Positions 33,383 to 43,896 of a DNA stretch of 64,000 nt are shown here, piece by piece. Source of the DNA: Perognathus longimembris pacificus. Lineage: Eukaryota > Chordata > Mammalia > Rodentia > Heteromyidae. The notes beneath the pieces were generated by a model, which was not told where the DNA came from, did no database searches, and worked only from the letters and a program-made list of their open reading frames with translations. Every line of letters starts with the position of its first letter. The stretch's first letter is position 1. A program made the translations under genes and the position numbers. The DNA lies in the NCBI RefSeq assembly GCF_023159225.1, contig NC_063174.1:42772191-42836190 (forward strand). Direction: 5' to 3'.

Positions 33383-33394
33383 TGGTCAAGGTCA
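33383..33394 (+). promoter_or_regulatory. TCAAGGTCA orphan-receptor-like site
   Basis: TGGTCA directly abuts AGGTCA, containing TCAAGGTCA (33386-33394), the known extended half-site of ERR and SF1-type monomers. One short motif alone is weak evidence. Confidence 0.3.
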
Positions 33395-34899
33395 AACAAT
33401 GTTAAAGCCAAGCCGAGGTCAGTGGTGTAGGCCCAGGTGAGCCTTCTGGTCACTGTCTCCCTTCATTGTCTGGAGTCCAGTGGAAGAGGGTGAAAGCTGG
33501 AGCCTTGTGGCTGCCAAACAGGCCTGGCTTTCCTGAGATGAGGTTTTTCCTTCTCCAGCTTGGAAGAAAGGGCAGGAGTCTCTAATCTGGGGGTTAGGAG
33601 CGCTCTGTGGGTCCTTCTCCTTTCTTCTGCCACCAATCACGCACCCTCTGTGTTTCTCACCTGGCCTTTGCCCCTGCTTCCTGCGTTCTGGGCAGGCAGG
33701 CACCGGGCAGGTGACTCGCTATCCACCGGCAGCAGAGCTCCCCGTGTGCTGGCCAGCCCTCTGACCAGAAGGAACTTGGGCTCTCACCTGCTATGGGAGA
33801 GCAGAGGAGGTATTGAGGCTCTGGACAGCATTCCTTGGTCAGGGGAAGGCGGATTCTTTCCCACTCAAGTAAAGTTTGATCACTGTCTGGGTCCTTGCTC
33901 ACATTCATTCCAATAAGCATGTTAGTCCCCGGGTCTCTAGTCCCTCCTGCTGCATCTCCACAGTCCTGGCTGGAATGATGGACAAAGAAACCCCCAGAGC
34001 CAAAGAGTCATCATCTGAGTTCCTGCAAGAAATGGCCTCTTGTGAGACGCCCCCACTTCCGAACCCTCAGCGCCCCCTCTGTGCTTCCATGGAAGGATTT
34101 GCATTCCTGAAGGCCATGTGGCCTTCTCCTTCTCTGTTCTCACTGAGAAGCTCAAAGCAGAGCAAGTGGGATCACCTGTGAATGTCCCACCCCACCCCCA
34201 ATTCCTACCCCTTTGCTCTGTTCCCTCACCTTGCAATCAAGATACGAGACACTTCAGTCATCACGATCTCCCTTTGGGCTGTTACTATTGATTTTAGACA
34301 TCCGTGGGGCCTAGGGCAGAGCCCAGAGCATACTATATGTTCAACAAATGTGAGCAAAGTGAACAGCAGCCCCTCACCTCCTAAGCATAGGAGCTTCACA
34401 CCACGAAGCTCTACGTATCTACCTAAACTCCTGGAGCAGCTCACCACTCCCAACCATGGTCCTTGTCCCTGTCCCTACCCTCCTACTTGCCCCTCCTATT
34501 TCTGTGTTTCTCTTTTGAGAGAGAGAAAGGGAGAGGAAGAAAGAGGTCTTCTCGTCAATCCATATTGCATGAATCTTCCTAGGACTTTCATCCTGCTCAG
34601 TAAAGAAGCTTTGTCTAAGTTGATGTCAGATTTAATTGCTAAGCTGGGATCTCTCCTGTGACACTTTCCCTCATTTGTCATGGCTCTCTCCTCTCCCCTT
34701 TCTGCGTGTACCTGCTTCCTCTGGCTGTTCAGACTCTGTCAGGCCCGTGTTCTGGTCCCTGAGGTGCACATAAGAGGGAGACCTTCTCTCTGAAGCCTTC
34801 CAGAGTGTCTGCTTCCATTAGCACAGACAAGGCCTTTGAAAGGTGTCGAGTTATGAACATCATTTTAGGTACCAGCTTCCTCCCAGAACAGCATTTCAG
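33395..34899. other. Unique sequence, no gene seen
   Basis: A short L2/MIR-age trace ('ggcagagcccagagcatactatatgttc') lies near 34313. Frames of 118 and 159 codons (33560-33916, 34182-34661) have no family signature. Confidence 0.4.
34070..34083 (-). promoter_or_regulatory. Weak CTCF-like core
   Basis: GCGCCCCCTCTGTG read on the minus strand gives an AGGGGGCGC core, but the left flank departs from the consensus. Confidence 0.25.
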
Positions 34900-35095
34900 T
34901 GCTCATTTAGAAGCCAGGGCCCAGAAAAAAATCCTCAGACTGCCAAGGGTTAAATGATAGCAAGAAAAGTCTGGGCATCTCTTGGGGACTCGTGTCTGAC
35001 TGAGACAATTGATTAGCTTGGCTAAGCGATCTTTCTAGCAATATTCAGGAGTGAAATTATTGCTGATGAGGCTTTGTGTGGGTGGGTGTTGTAGG
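34900..35095. promoter_or_regulatory. Candidate conserved regulatory block
   Basis: Contains 'gacaattgattagcttggct' and 'gtgaaattattgctgatgag' in repeat-free DNA. Composition-based call. Confidence 0.33.
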
Positions 35096-35303
35096 GTCTC
35101 TGTCAGGATAACGGAGAAGAGAGGGATGTCTTGGATTGTTTGCTTCTACATCAGTCTTAAGGAGGGACCTATTGCCCCTTGTGCATCTGAGGTTGTGGCT
35201 TTGTGCATGTACAAGTCAGCTGGGGAAGGCACAGTGAAGGTTGCAAGGGCCTCCGATATCTTCTCTTTGCAACTTCCTGGGAATCTACATTTATTTTGGT
35301 CAT

Positions 35304-35314
35304 TGTGTGTGTGT

Positions 35315-35348
<34 letters not shown>
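35304..35348 (-). repeat. (GT)n at a reversed SINE tail
   Basis: GT array with one TATG break. It occupies the position of the A-tail of the reversed SINE that follows. Confidence 0.92.
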
Positions 35349-35569
35349 TGGTACTGGGGCTTGAAGTCAAAGCCTTACATGCTCACCTTTTATTTGCTCA
35401 GAGATAGTGCTCTACTATTTGAGCCACACCTTCACTTTCTGGCTTTTTGCTGGTTAAATGAAGATAAAAGTCTCTTGGAGTTGTCTGCCTAGGCTGGCTT
35501 TGAACTGTCATCCTTAGCTCTCAGACTCCCAAGTAGCTAGAATTATAGACATGAGCCACAGGCATCTGA
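35349..35569 (-). repeat. SINE family A, reversed
   Basis: 'ggtactggggcttgaagtca' to 'gagccacaggcatctgac'. Diverged but complete. Confidence 0.85.
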
Positions 35570-35601
35570 CAATCCACACTTTTTTTTCCCCTGTCTGTTT
35601 G

Positions 35602-35800
35602 GTTTTTGTGCCAGTACTGATCCTCAAAATCAAGGCTAACACTCCACCACTTGAACTACAGCTCCACTTCCAGCTTGTTGGTGATTAATTGGAGATAAAG
35701 AGTCTCAGACTTTCCTGCCTGGGTTGTTTTTGAACCACAATCCTCAGATCTGAAACTTCTGAGTAGCTAGAAATACAGGTGTGAGCCACTGGTGCCCAGT
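35602..35800 (-). repeat. SINE family A, reversed, deleted
   Basis: 'gtgccagtactgatcctcaa' to 'gagccactggtgcccag'. The tRNA-like half has lost its central part. Confidence 0.83.
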
Positions 35801-35830
35801 TTCTACATCTAGTTAAAGAGTGAACACTGA

Positions 35831-35910
35831 GAGGTTGGAGGTGTGGCTCAATCGGTAGAGAGCTAGCCAATGAGTGGAAGCATCAGGTACCGAGTTCGAA
35901 TCTCAGCCTT
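35831..35910 (+). repeat. ID-like monomeric SINE
   Basis: 'gtgtggctcaatcggtagag...ccgagttcgaatctcag' keeps a near-perfect tRNA A-box and B-box. Same subfamily as the copy at 11749. No canonical tRNA acceptor stem, so not a tRNA gene. Confidence 0.8.
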
Positions 35911-36475
35911 GGACCTTAAAGAAGATAGAAAAGGAGTGGCCACTGGAGTCAAGTGGAGAGAGACTCTACGTTGAGTGAGATTTGTTTCCAGCCAAAGGCC
36001 AGAGGACAGCCAGGTGCAGGGAAGGAGGCAGGCATGGGGCGGGGGGCAGTGATGGGCGGTGCCCTTGGCCATCACGAGGGGTTATGGAGGACCTCTTGGG
36101 CCCTCCAGCATAATAGGAGTTAGTAGAAAGTTTGTGAGGGCTACCTGTTCAGAAACATAGACCCAGGACTGTTTTTAATCTGTGGAGCCCCAACTTTCAA
36201 ACTTCTGTATCCTCATTGCGCCTCACGTTCCCACCCTACTCCACTCAGCACCCACACCAGGCTTCCGTGCACCCCGAGAGGCCAGAGGCCAGGACTCCAG
36301 GCACCCGAGGCCAAAGGCCGCCACACCAGGCGTCTAGTTTTGCTCAGTCCTCTAGTGTGTCAGAAAGCAGCAGCATGGTTGGGGTGTAGCAGGGGTGTTA
36401 CCTCACATCAGCCCTGTGGGACCTTGGTATCACTGTAGCTAACCTCCTTCCCTAGCTGGCCCCAAGCTCTCTCTC
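35911..36475. other. Unique sequence, nothing seen
   Basis: Includes short C- and GA-rich parts but no recognisable element. Confidence 0.4.
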
Positions 36476-36575
36476 AAGCTAGGAGTCTGGCTCAGGTAGT
36501 AGAGCACCTGCCATGAGCAAGCAAAGCTAGCAAGAGCATGAGGCCCCGAGTTCAAGCCCTGGTACCAGAGAAAAA
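36476..36575 (+). repeat. ID-like monomeric SINE
   Basis: 'gtctggctcaggtagtagagc...ccgagttcaagccctggtacc' with a short A-rich tail. The A-box and B-box are recognisable. Confidence 0.78.
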
Positions 36576-36784
36576 GGAAAGGAATGCACAAAACATATGG
36601 AAGAGATACGAAAAGTTCCCTGAAAAGGAAACATAGCCTCCCCCCCCCGCCCCCCCGCTGAGTCTCTCATGGGATTGGTGTGAAGCACCAATAATAAAAC
36701 TAGAGAAGAAATAGTCCTTGGAAACTGGAACTGGCTTACCCGTTTCGTATTAAACTATGATGGTGACTGCTAAGAAACCATTTA

Positions 36785-36950
36785 GAGCCAAGGCCGGGAG
36801 CCCTCATCCGCCTTGTACTAGCCATGACCTTGGGCAGCACTCCTATGGCTCTACCTCACCGCCAGTGAAATGGGGGTGATGATGGCACCTCTTTTGTGGA
36901 GTGGTAATGATTCTGGAGGACCCGTGAACATCCTCTGAACAGTACCTTTG
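36785..36950 (+). repeat. MIR
   Basis: 'gtactagccatgaccttggg', then 'agtgaaatgggggtgatgat' and 'cacctcttttgtgg' follow the MIR order (tgtgaccttgggcaagt, aaaatggggataata, tacctacctcat). Confidence 0.65.
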
Positions 36951-37086
36951 CTGTGAGGACCAGCCAAAAAAAGGCCCAAAGCGAGGAAACCTTCAAAGTC
37001 CCCCCAAACCTCCCACAGTCCCCACAGACAGCTGCCAAAGGTGGCAAAAGGCGTTACTCTGGAGGTGATTCAAAGATATCCCGGGA

Positions 37087-37335
37087 AGCCGACACTGATG
37101 GCTCATGCCTGTAATCTCAGCCACTCGGGAGGGTGAGATCTAGGGATGGCCGTTTGAAGCCAGCTCGGGCAGAAATGTCTATGCGACTTTTATTTCCAAA
37201 TCAACCAACAAAAAGCCAAAAGTGGAACTGTGACCCACATGGTAGAGCACCAGCCTTGAGTGAAAAAGCTAAATGAGAGTGCAAGGCCTTGGAGCCCCAG
37301 CCCCAGTACCAGCTCAAGGAAATAATAAATAAAGA
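37087..37335 (+). repeat. SINE family A
   Basis: Head 'gccgacactgatggctcatg', linker 'tttatttccaaatcaac', tRNA-like half with eroded B-box 'ggagccccagccccagtacc', tail AATAAATAAA. Confidence 0.87.
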
Positions 37336-37520
37336 CACGCTGGTCCTTGTGCGTAGCTCAGTGGGGTAAGGAGATAGGAGCGTCTTCTCACTATCTGTCA
37401 TGGAGTTGGGAGATCTCCCGAGCCTTTCACGTCTCATGGGAATTTGCCTTCCCCTTACTAGATATACGGCTGTGAAGGTAGGAAGTGAGGTTTTTTGGTG
37501 TTGGGTTTTGTTCTTTTAAT

Positions 37521-37532
37521 TGTGTGTGTGTA

Positions 37533-37579
<47 letters not shown>
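37521..37579 (-). repeat. (GT)n at a reversed SINE tail
   Basis: GT array with one TATC interruption, running directly into 'gccagtcctggagcttgaac' of the reversed SINE. Confidence 0.95.
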
Positions 37580-37581
<2 letters not shown>

Positions 37582-37794
37582 CAGTCCTGGAGCTTGAACT
37601 CAGAGCCTAGGCAGTGTCCTTGAACTTTTGTACTCTACCACTTGGAGCTGCAGCTCCACTTCTGGCTTTTTGGGTAGTTGAATAGTCACAAAGAGTCTCA
37701 TGGGCTTTCCGCCTCAGCTGGTTTTGAACCTAGATCCTTAGATCTCAGCCTCCTGAGTAGCTAGGGTTACAGGTGTGAGCCACCAGTGCTTGGT
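37580..37794 (-). repeat. SINE family A, reversed
   Basis: Complete three-module copy ending 'gagccaccagtgcttgg'. Confidence 0.88.
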
Positions 37795-37918
37795 TTAGGA
37801 AGTGGTTGAAATAATTGGTCTCGTGTGTCATGAGAGTCTTGCATCACCACAGAGGGGTCTCTCTGTGTCAGGCCAGTTCCGTTTCCCGGTGTAGAGGAAG
37901 AGGAGGTAGGTGTTTGCT

Positions 37919-37943
37919 TCACACACACACTCACACACACACC
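37919..37943. repeat. (CA)n microsatellite
   Basis: Short CA array with one TCAC break. Confidence 0.85.
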
Positions 37944-37955
37944 CCAACGCCTATA

Positions 37956-38148
37956 TTTTTGCCAGTCCTGGGGCCTGAACTCAGGGCCTGAGCACTGTCC
38001 CTGGCTTCTTTTTGCTCAAGGCTAGCACTCTACCACTTGAGCCACAGCACCACTTCTGGCTTTTTCTATATATGTGGTGCTGAGCAATCGAACCCAGGGC
38101 TTCATGTATAGGAGCAAGCACTCTACCACTAGGCCATATTCCCAGCCC
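37956..38148 (-). repeat. SINE family B, reversed
   Basis: Full-length reversed copy. The flanks 'cgcctatatttt' (37948-37959) and 'cgccacatatttt' (38150-38162) form a near-perfect TSD. Confidence 0.93.
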
Positions 38149-38399
38149 TCGCCACATATTTTGACAGTGCATCTTTGCATCTTTTGGGAATACTTAGCAA
38201 AGAAAGAAGAGTAGGAAAAGGCAACTTCTGATGCCTCTAAGGAGGGCTGATTTGTCTATTAGAGGGGCTTGTAGAACTGCCATCATGTCCTTAGGGGAAA
38301 TTTTTGGGTGCAGACTTGTGATGGCCTGAGTGTTTGTGTGCACATGTGCGCGCTCAGGGTACTGGGGTCAGCCATCCATGCCTGTCTTCTTCCCTGTGT

Positions 38400-38700
38400 C
38401 AGGCTGAGAGTAATCGAGAAGGAATGTGTAATTACTGTTTACTCTGGGGTACTCAATTGAGAACACCCTCGTGTAATGACTCTTGAGCTAATTCTGCCTT
38501 CAGTTGCCCACCTGCTGTTGTTCCTCGGGAAGTCAATGGGAAGCCAGCCCCGGGGAAGGTGGCAGGATAGAACTTAGACTCGGGGACTTCTGGCTTTGCT
38601 CTTGAGCAACTAATAGATGGATTCTCATGGAGAATCTTCACCCAGGGCTCTGTCTTTGGTGATGGAAGTTTCAAAGAAGAGCCAAGTATTAATCTAACAA
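38400..38700. promoter_or_regulatory. Candidate conserved regulatory block
   Basis: 'gagagtaatcgagaagg', 'tgtgtaattactgtttac' and 'actcaattgagaac' in repeat-free DNA with some CpGs. Composition-based call. Confidence 0.35.
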
Positions 38701-38812
38701 CGGTCTCAGTAGATCAGTTGGACAGTCAGTGGCATCCTAAGGGAAGGATAGCAAAAAAAAAAAAAAAAAAAACAAACACACAAAAACTTTCAGAGACAAG
38801 AGGATACCATCT

Positions 38813-39038
38813 GCCAGGCACCAGTGGCTCATGCCTGTACTCCCAGCGACTCAAGAGGCCGAGATCTGAGGATTGCCATTTGAAGCCAAGCCAGTCAGGA
38901 AAACTTGTGAAACTCTTAACTCCAATTAGCCGCCAAAAAAAGCTAGAAGTGCAGTTGTGGCTCAAGTGGCACTGCACTAGCCTTGAGCAAGAAGGCTCAG
39001 GGATAGTACTCAGACCCTGAGTTCAAGTCCTAGGATTG
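38813..39038 (+). repeat. SINE family A
   Basis: Head 'gccaggcaccagtggctcat', linker 'cttaactccaattagccgcc', tRNA-like half 'gagttcaagtcctaggattg'. Confidence 0.9.
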
Positions 39039-39078
39039 GTGTGCGTGCGCACGCACACACACACACACACACACACTC
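39039..39078 (+). repeat. CpG-bearing (GT/CA) tract on a SINE tail
   Basis: Starts with the exact 20-bp palindrome gtgtgcgtgcgcacgcacac (39039-39058) and continues as (CA)n. Confidence 0.92.
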
Positions 39079-39339
39079 ACAAAGAATTAGTAAGTACATT
39101 ATAGGGGAGGGGGAAAAATAGCATTTATAAATGTTGCTTAAAACATGCAAAAAATAAAAAAGGTCATTCATTCATCACCTAGAAGTCAGACGTTAGAGGT
39201 GCTTGGGATAAGGATCTCTGCCTGTGAGGAGATTCTTTGTACCCACCTGCCAGGAGTATCTGCTTGCTTTGGTTCCCTCTGGCTCCTCCCTTGCTTGCTT
39301 TCCTGACTTATTTGGGGGAGGGGGTAAATTTGCCTAATT

Positions 39340-39600
39340 CTTTAAGGTGGAGAATGAGGTCAGGGAGAGAAGAAGTGGATGCATTATAATTAAACCCATG
39401 GAATCTATTTGCTAAAAATATCAGAAATTTTACCTTGAAATATGATTCTCCACTGATGTTGCTGGACACTGTTGTGGAGGCGACTTGCGCTGTTGACAGA
39501 AATAAAATGGAGTTTTAGATCAGCCTATTGAACAATCATTTTATATTAGCTTCCAGATGCCATTGTCTGCTAACTGCTCTGCCTCTATTTCTCTGTCTGT
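39340..39600. promoter_or_regulatory. Candidate conserved regulatory block
   Basis: 'gcattataattaaaccc', 'gctaaaaatatcag' and 'gcctattgaacaatcatttt' in AT-rich, repeat-free DNA. Confidence 0.33.
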
Positions 39601-39959
39601 TAGAGGAATGGATGGACAGGTGATCTCCCAGCACTCCTCTGGGGCCAGTCCTGAATGTTTCTGCCCCTGCTGGGCAGTGTGCTTCCTGTTCCACAGTGTC
39701 TGTATGTCTGCCTACCCCATTCAGAATTAGGGCCTGGGGTTTCGTCTCTCAGCACAATATGCAGCTATGACAGGCACCCAACATAATTTGAATGCTCTAG
39801 CAAAAGAAATGGTACAGGTAGATGCTAATCCCCTGCCCTAGTAGAGACTGTGGCTGTGTTTATGTCACTAGATTGGCCGGAGGCACTTAATGCCTTTGAT
39901 TTCTTACTTTGCGATTCCTCTCATGGGTCGGGTGTAGGGTTTTAGACTAAACCATGCTG
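39601..39959. other. Unique sequence, nothing seen
   Basis: No recognisable element. Confidence 0.4.
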
Positions 39960-40200
39960 TGCCTGGACACTGGCAGTTTAAGCCTGTAATCCTAGCTACT
40001 CAGGAGGCTGAGATCCAAGGATCGTAGTCCAGAGACAGCCAGGGCAGGAAAGCCTGTGAGACTCTACTCTCCAATTAACCACCAGAAAACCTGAAGTGGC
40101 ATCGTGGCTCAAAGTGGTTAGCACCCTAACTTTGAGCTCAGAGCTCAGAGATAGAGCCCAGGCCCTGAGTTCAAGCCTCATGACCAATTAAAAAAAAAAA
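39960..40200 (+). repeat. SINE family A
   Basis: Head 'gcctggacactggcagttta', linker 'ctctccaattaaccaccag', 3' end 'gagttcaagcctcatgacc', tail of 12 adenines. Confidence 0.9.
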
Positions 40201-41154
40201 GCACAAACAAACCATAGTGTGCACAGGGAAATCTCTTAGTAATAATATATCAGTGGAGCTGTATTAAAGCCCTTGGAAAACACAATTTAGGAAGGTTATT
40301 TTCTACTGGACACATCTACTTTTTACATGGCCAATCTCCTGTTTCTGTGTTTTCCCCTCTCTCTAGCATACTCTATTAATTTAAAAATATTACATCTGGA
40401 GACTTGCTAAATAAAGAGTCCTCAGAGCACAAAGTATCCTCATCCAGTTTCTCTGTCCCTGTGTGCTCTCTTATACAGATTTTCTTATTTTTTTTTTTAC
40501 CAACTGGCCTTGATTTTTATCATTAATAGCTGTGTGACAATTCTCTTTTCTGTGTCTAACTTATTTCTAAAATATTCTCCCATAAGTCTTTAAGTCTACT
40601 TCTACTGGTTTCTGTGCCCCCTTTCTCTCCCGTCTTTGCCATTTTATAGAACTTATAAAAGCGATTCCTTTATATGTTAGACCCTTGATCTCAGGTCTTC
40701 CCAAATCCTCCAGCAAAGTTCCCAGAAGAATGGTTCTTACGATTGGACTTCCACAGTTCAGGTGGTCTTGGGTCTCTGTCATTTCCATACTGAGCCTGGG
40801 GACATGCTTTGTTCTCCATCCCTAAAACCTCATCTTTTCTTCAACCTGCCATTTTTCACATTGGGGATGAGCCACCTTGTGAAATTTAAAGCTTTCAAAA
40901 TTCCTGACTTCCTTTGGCTTTGCATGGGGAAATCTTCATGTCCCTAACAATCATCTCTCCCCACATGAACTCTACCTCTGCCGGAGACCTGAGTGTAACA
41001 TTTCCTGCACACATTCCCTTACTGGTTCCCATAGTGTTTAGCACTCGCTTCCTTTATTCCACATGCATGTGTGAGCTCACTCTTCTGATGTGGGGGAAAG
41101 AAAGAGGGCTGTGTTTGAAAGTCTTTGATGTGCTAGACATTTTTCATAGCTTGT
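40201..41154. other. AT-rich unique sequence, no gene seen
   Basis: A 151-codon plus frame begins at 40914 but its end runs into L1- and SINE-derived DNA, which rules it out as a gene. Confidence 0.4.
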
Positions 41155-41240
41155 CTTTTATACTAATTGCACAAGGGGGGTTTATTATGATATTTCCATA
41201 CATGCCTATAATGTTCTCTGATCAAATCTGCCCTATTTAT
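41155..41240 (-). mobile_element. Short L1 3' end, reversed
   Basis: 'ttgcacaaggggggtttatt' and 'ctataatgttctctgatcaa' resemble the reversed 3' UTR of the L1 at 60455 ('tagttgtacaaag', 'agtgcatcttgatcag'). Confidence 0.5.
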
Positions 41241-41249
41241 TATTTACTT

Positions 41250-41578
41250 ATTTGCAGTTCTAGATTTCAAACTCAGGACCTCAAAGTTACTAAGCAGGTG
41301 CTCTACTGCTTAAATCACACCTCCAACCCGTTTTGCTTTAGTGGTTGTTTTGTTGTTGTTTTTGAATAGTCTTGCATTAACGCATCAGGGATCTAAACTG
41401 TGATCCTTCAATTTATGTTTCCTGTATAGTTAGTATAATAGTTGAATACCACCATGCCTTGGTTTATTAGCTGAAATGAGGGTTCCTTAACTTTTTTCCT
41501 GCCTTTGAACCTCAATCCTCCCAATTTCTACCTCCAGGCTAGCTGGGATTATAGGTATGAGCCACTGATCCCAGCTAT
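41250..41578 (-). repeat. Diverged SINE-derived segments, reversed
   Basis: 41250-41334 reads as a reversed tRNA-like half ('ctactgcttaaatcacacc'). 41503-41578 reads as a reversed B1-like head ('ctagctgggattataggtatgagccactg'). The part between is too eroded to assign. Confidence 0.6.
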
Positions 41579-42313
41579 AAAAGTAGTTACATAAACATAC
41601 TTAAGTACATTTATTTTATTTATCCTTATAATAACTGAATAATAGAGATGTCCCAATAATACAGAAGTGGGAACAGAGGTTAAGGCTAACCAGAATGTTC
41701 TACTAGTTGATGTCACCTTCCACCATATACTGCAGCACTGAGTGCAAACAAGCAGCCAACAGAAAACCCACGACTATCCTTTGTGTCATTTACAGAGATA
41801 AGGAACATGGTCCAACATCTTCTAAGTTTTTATCATTTAATTTATTTTCTTTGAAATGTGTGGAGTATGGCCCTTAGCAAACCTATCTGAAAGGGATCTC
41901 AAAACTCAATTTTTTATTTCCCAAATACCTGCGTCCTTGTGAATATGGCAAGCCAGATGCTGCTGTCTGAGCTCTCTGCTAACCATCTTAACTTTGCTTT
42001 GCCACTCTTGCTGTCCTGCTTTTCCTAAGCTGGTATTTCAAGATTTTACAGAGGAGCAGCTGTGTATGCTGGAGGAAGCAGACCTCACCTGTGGGTTAAA
42101 CCGGTGGGCTCAGAAAGCCCCTGTGTGGTCTCAGGAGCATTTGGTCATCTCCTATTCTATGTTATCAACACCTTCATGCCCCCATCTTGTTTCCATCTTG
42201 GATTTCAGACCCACCCATAAACAAGGCTTTCACTCATTTATGGTTTGTCTTTTCTTCCCACCACACTCTTTCCACGCTTCATTTTTCTGGAGATTCAAAA
42301 CAGGCGATTGGAG
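41579..42313. other. Unique sequence, no gene seen
   Basis: A 107-codon plus frame (41994-42317) has no recognisable family and runs into the next SINE. Confidence 0.4.
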
Positions 42314-42540
42314 TTAGGTGCCAGTGGCTCACGCCTATAATCCTAGTTGCTCAGCAGGCTGAGAACTGAGGATCATGATCAGAAGCCAGCCTGTGAAGGA
42401 AAGTCCATGGGGGTCTTATCTCCAATTAGCCACCAAAAAGCTGAAAGTGGAGCTGTGGTTCAAATGGTAAAGCCTTGAGCAGAAAAGAGACAGTGTCCAA
42501 ACCTTGAGTTTAGGCCCCAGGATTGGCACAAAAAAAAACA
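42314..42540 (+). repeat. SINE family A
   Basis: Head 'ggtgccagtggctcacgcct', linker 'cttatctccaattagccacc', slightly deleted tRNA-like half, tail of 9 adenines. Confidence 0.9.
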
Positions 42541-43144
42541 ACCCTGGTGGTTCATCATTTCTCCCACTATTTCCACCATCAATGTCATCCTAACCTTTTT
42601 TGAGGGTCTGTGTGCCCCTCCATTTTATGTGGGTATTCTCCACCTTAACCCACTCCCTACTTTCTTATGGTGGGAACTAGGTGGGGAAGGTAGCACCTCG
42701 TGCCAAGACCACAGCCTGGGAGGCTGGACTCCTTACCCACTCTCCTGTGACTTTCATCTCCTCTTGATCCACCCACCTTAGCTCTTGGGATGCTAATCAC
42801 ATTCCCAAGGAGAGTCAGACTATCTCCCCATCTTGGATGGAGTCCAACATGCGCTCACTGTTTGGGACAAAGTATTTATCCTCTCTGTGTCCATGACCCT
42901 CCACGTACATGAGTTCACCAGGATCTGCTGTTCCTCTGGCTTCCATTTCTCTCCTGAGGTGCTCACAGCCAGCAGCCTCTCTCCTGCACGGTGGGGGAGG
43001 TCAGGGAGAGCTGGGGATTCTGGGTGATGTGGTATTCGCCAGTGTTTAGCATTTGTCCCTTTTCTCTAAGCCATGGTGTCACCTTGAAACTTTAGTTAGA
43101 CCATCAACGATCCTTAGACTGTTTACTAAAGAGGTTGTTGTTGT
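42541..43144. other. Unique sequence, nothing seen
   Basis: No recognisable repeat, exon or motif cluster. Confidence 0.4.
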
Positions 43145-43159
43145 TATTGGTGGTGATCG

Positions 43160-43384
43160 ACATTATGAGGCTTGGACTCAAGGCCTGGGCACTGTCCCTG
43201 AGCTCTTTTGCTCAAGGCTAGGGCTCTATCCCTTTGAACCACAGTGCCACTTCTGGTTTTCTGGTGGGTAATTGGAGATAAGAGTCTCATGAACGTTCTT
43301 GCCCAGGCTGGCTTGAGCTGCAATCCTCAGATCTCAGTCACCTGAGTAGTTAGGATTACAGGTGTGAGCCACCAGCCACCAGCC
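43160..43384 (-). repeat. SINE family A, reversed
   Basis: 'ttatgaggcttggactcaag' to 'gtgagccaccagccaccagc'. All modules are present. Confidence 0.87.
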
Positions 43385-43840
43385 TAGAGAGGTTTTTGTT
43401 TTGTTTTTTCCCTAATATGGCACCTTCTCTTGGGGACTTTCACCTCTGCCTTCCCGGATTTTCTCTCCAGTCAGAGAGATTGCTAAGAATGGGGCTGGCT
43501 TGTCTGACTATGTACTGCTTATGGAGTCATCTGGTCCCCTCTGTGGGGTAATGGGATGATAAGATGAGCCGTAGGCTGTGTTGGCTTCCTGACTGGTGGC
43601 CTTGACTCAGGGCTGGTTCTCTAGAGTGAGCCAGGAAAGGCCAATGGTGCCATCCCAGATCCTGAGCCTGTTGCAGGTTCAGAGAAGCAACCCCCAACAT
43701 CAGGTGGGTCTTTGGTTGGTGCCTTTTTACCTGCCAGGGTGTGAACGGCTCTCTGCCAGGTAGCTTTTCCATCTCCGTCTCCCTGGTTTGTGCATTCCGC
43801 CATCACCCTGCGGTTTAAGGTCAGCTCCGGGAAGCTGTGG

Positions 43841-43841
<1 letters not shown>
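43385..43841. other. Unique sequence, nothing seen
   Basis: No recognisable element. Confidence 0.4.

Positions 43842-43894
<53 letters not shown>
43842..43894. repeat. (GT)n microsatellite
   Basis: Uninterrupted GT array of about 53 bases. Confidence 0.97.

Positions 43895-43896
<2 letters not shown>

Noticed and set aside
35831..35910. tRNA-gene-like sequence with A- and B-boxes
   Set aside because: No paired acceptor stem or proper anticodon arm is apparent, and sister copies lie at 11749 and 36476. It is an ID-type SINE.
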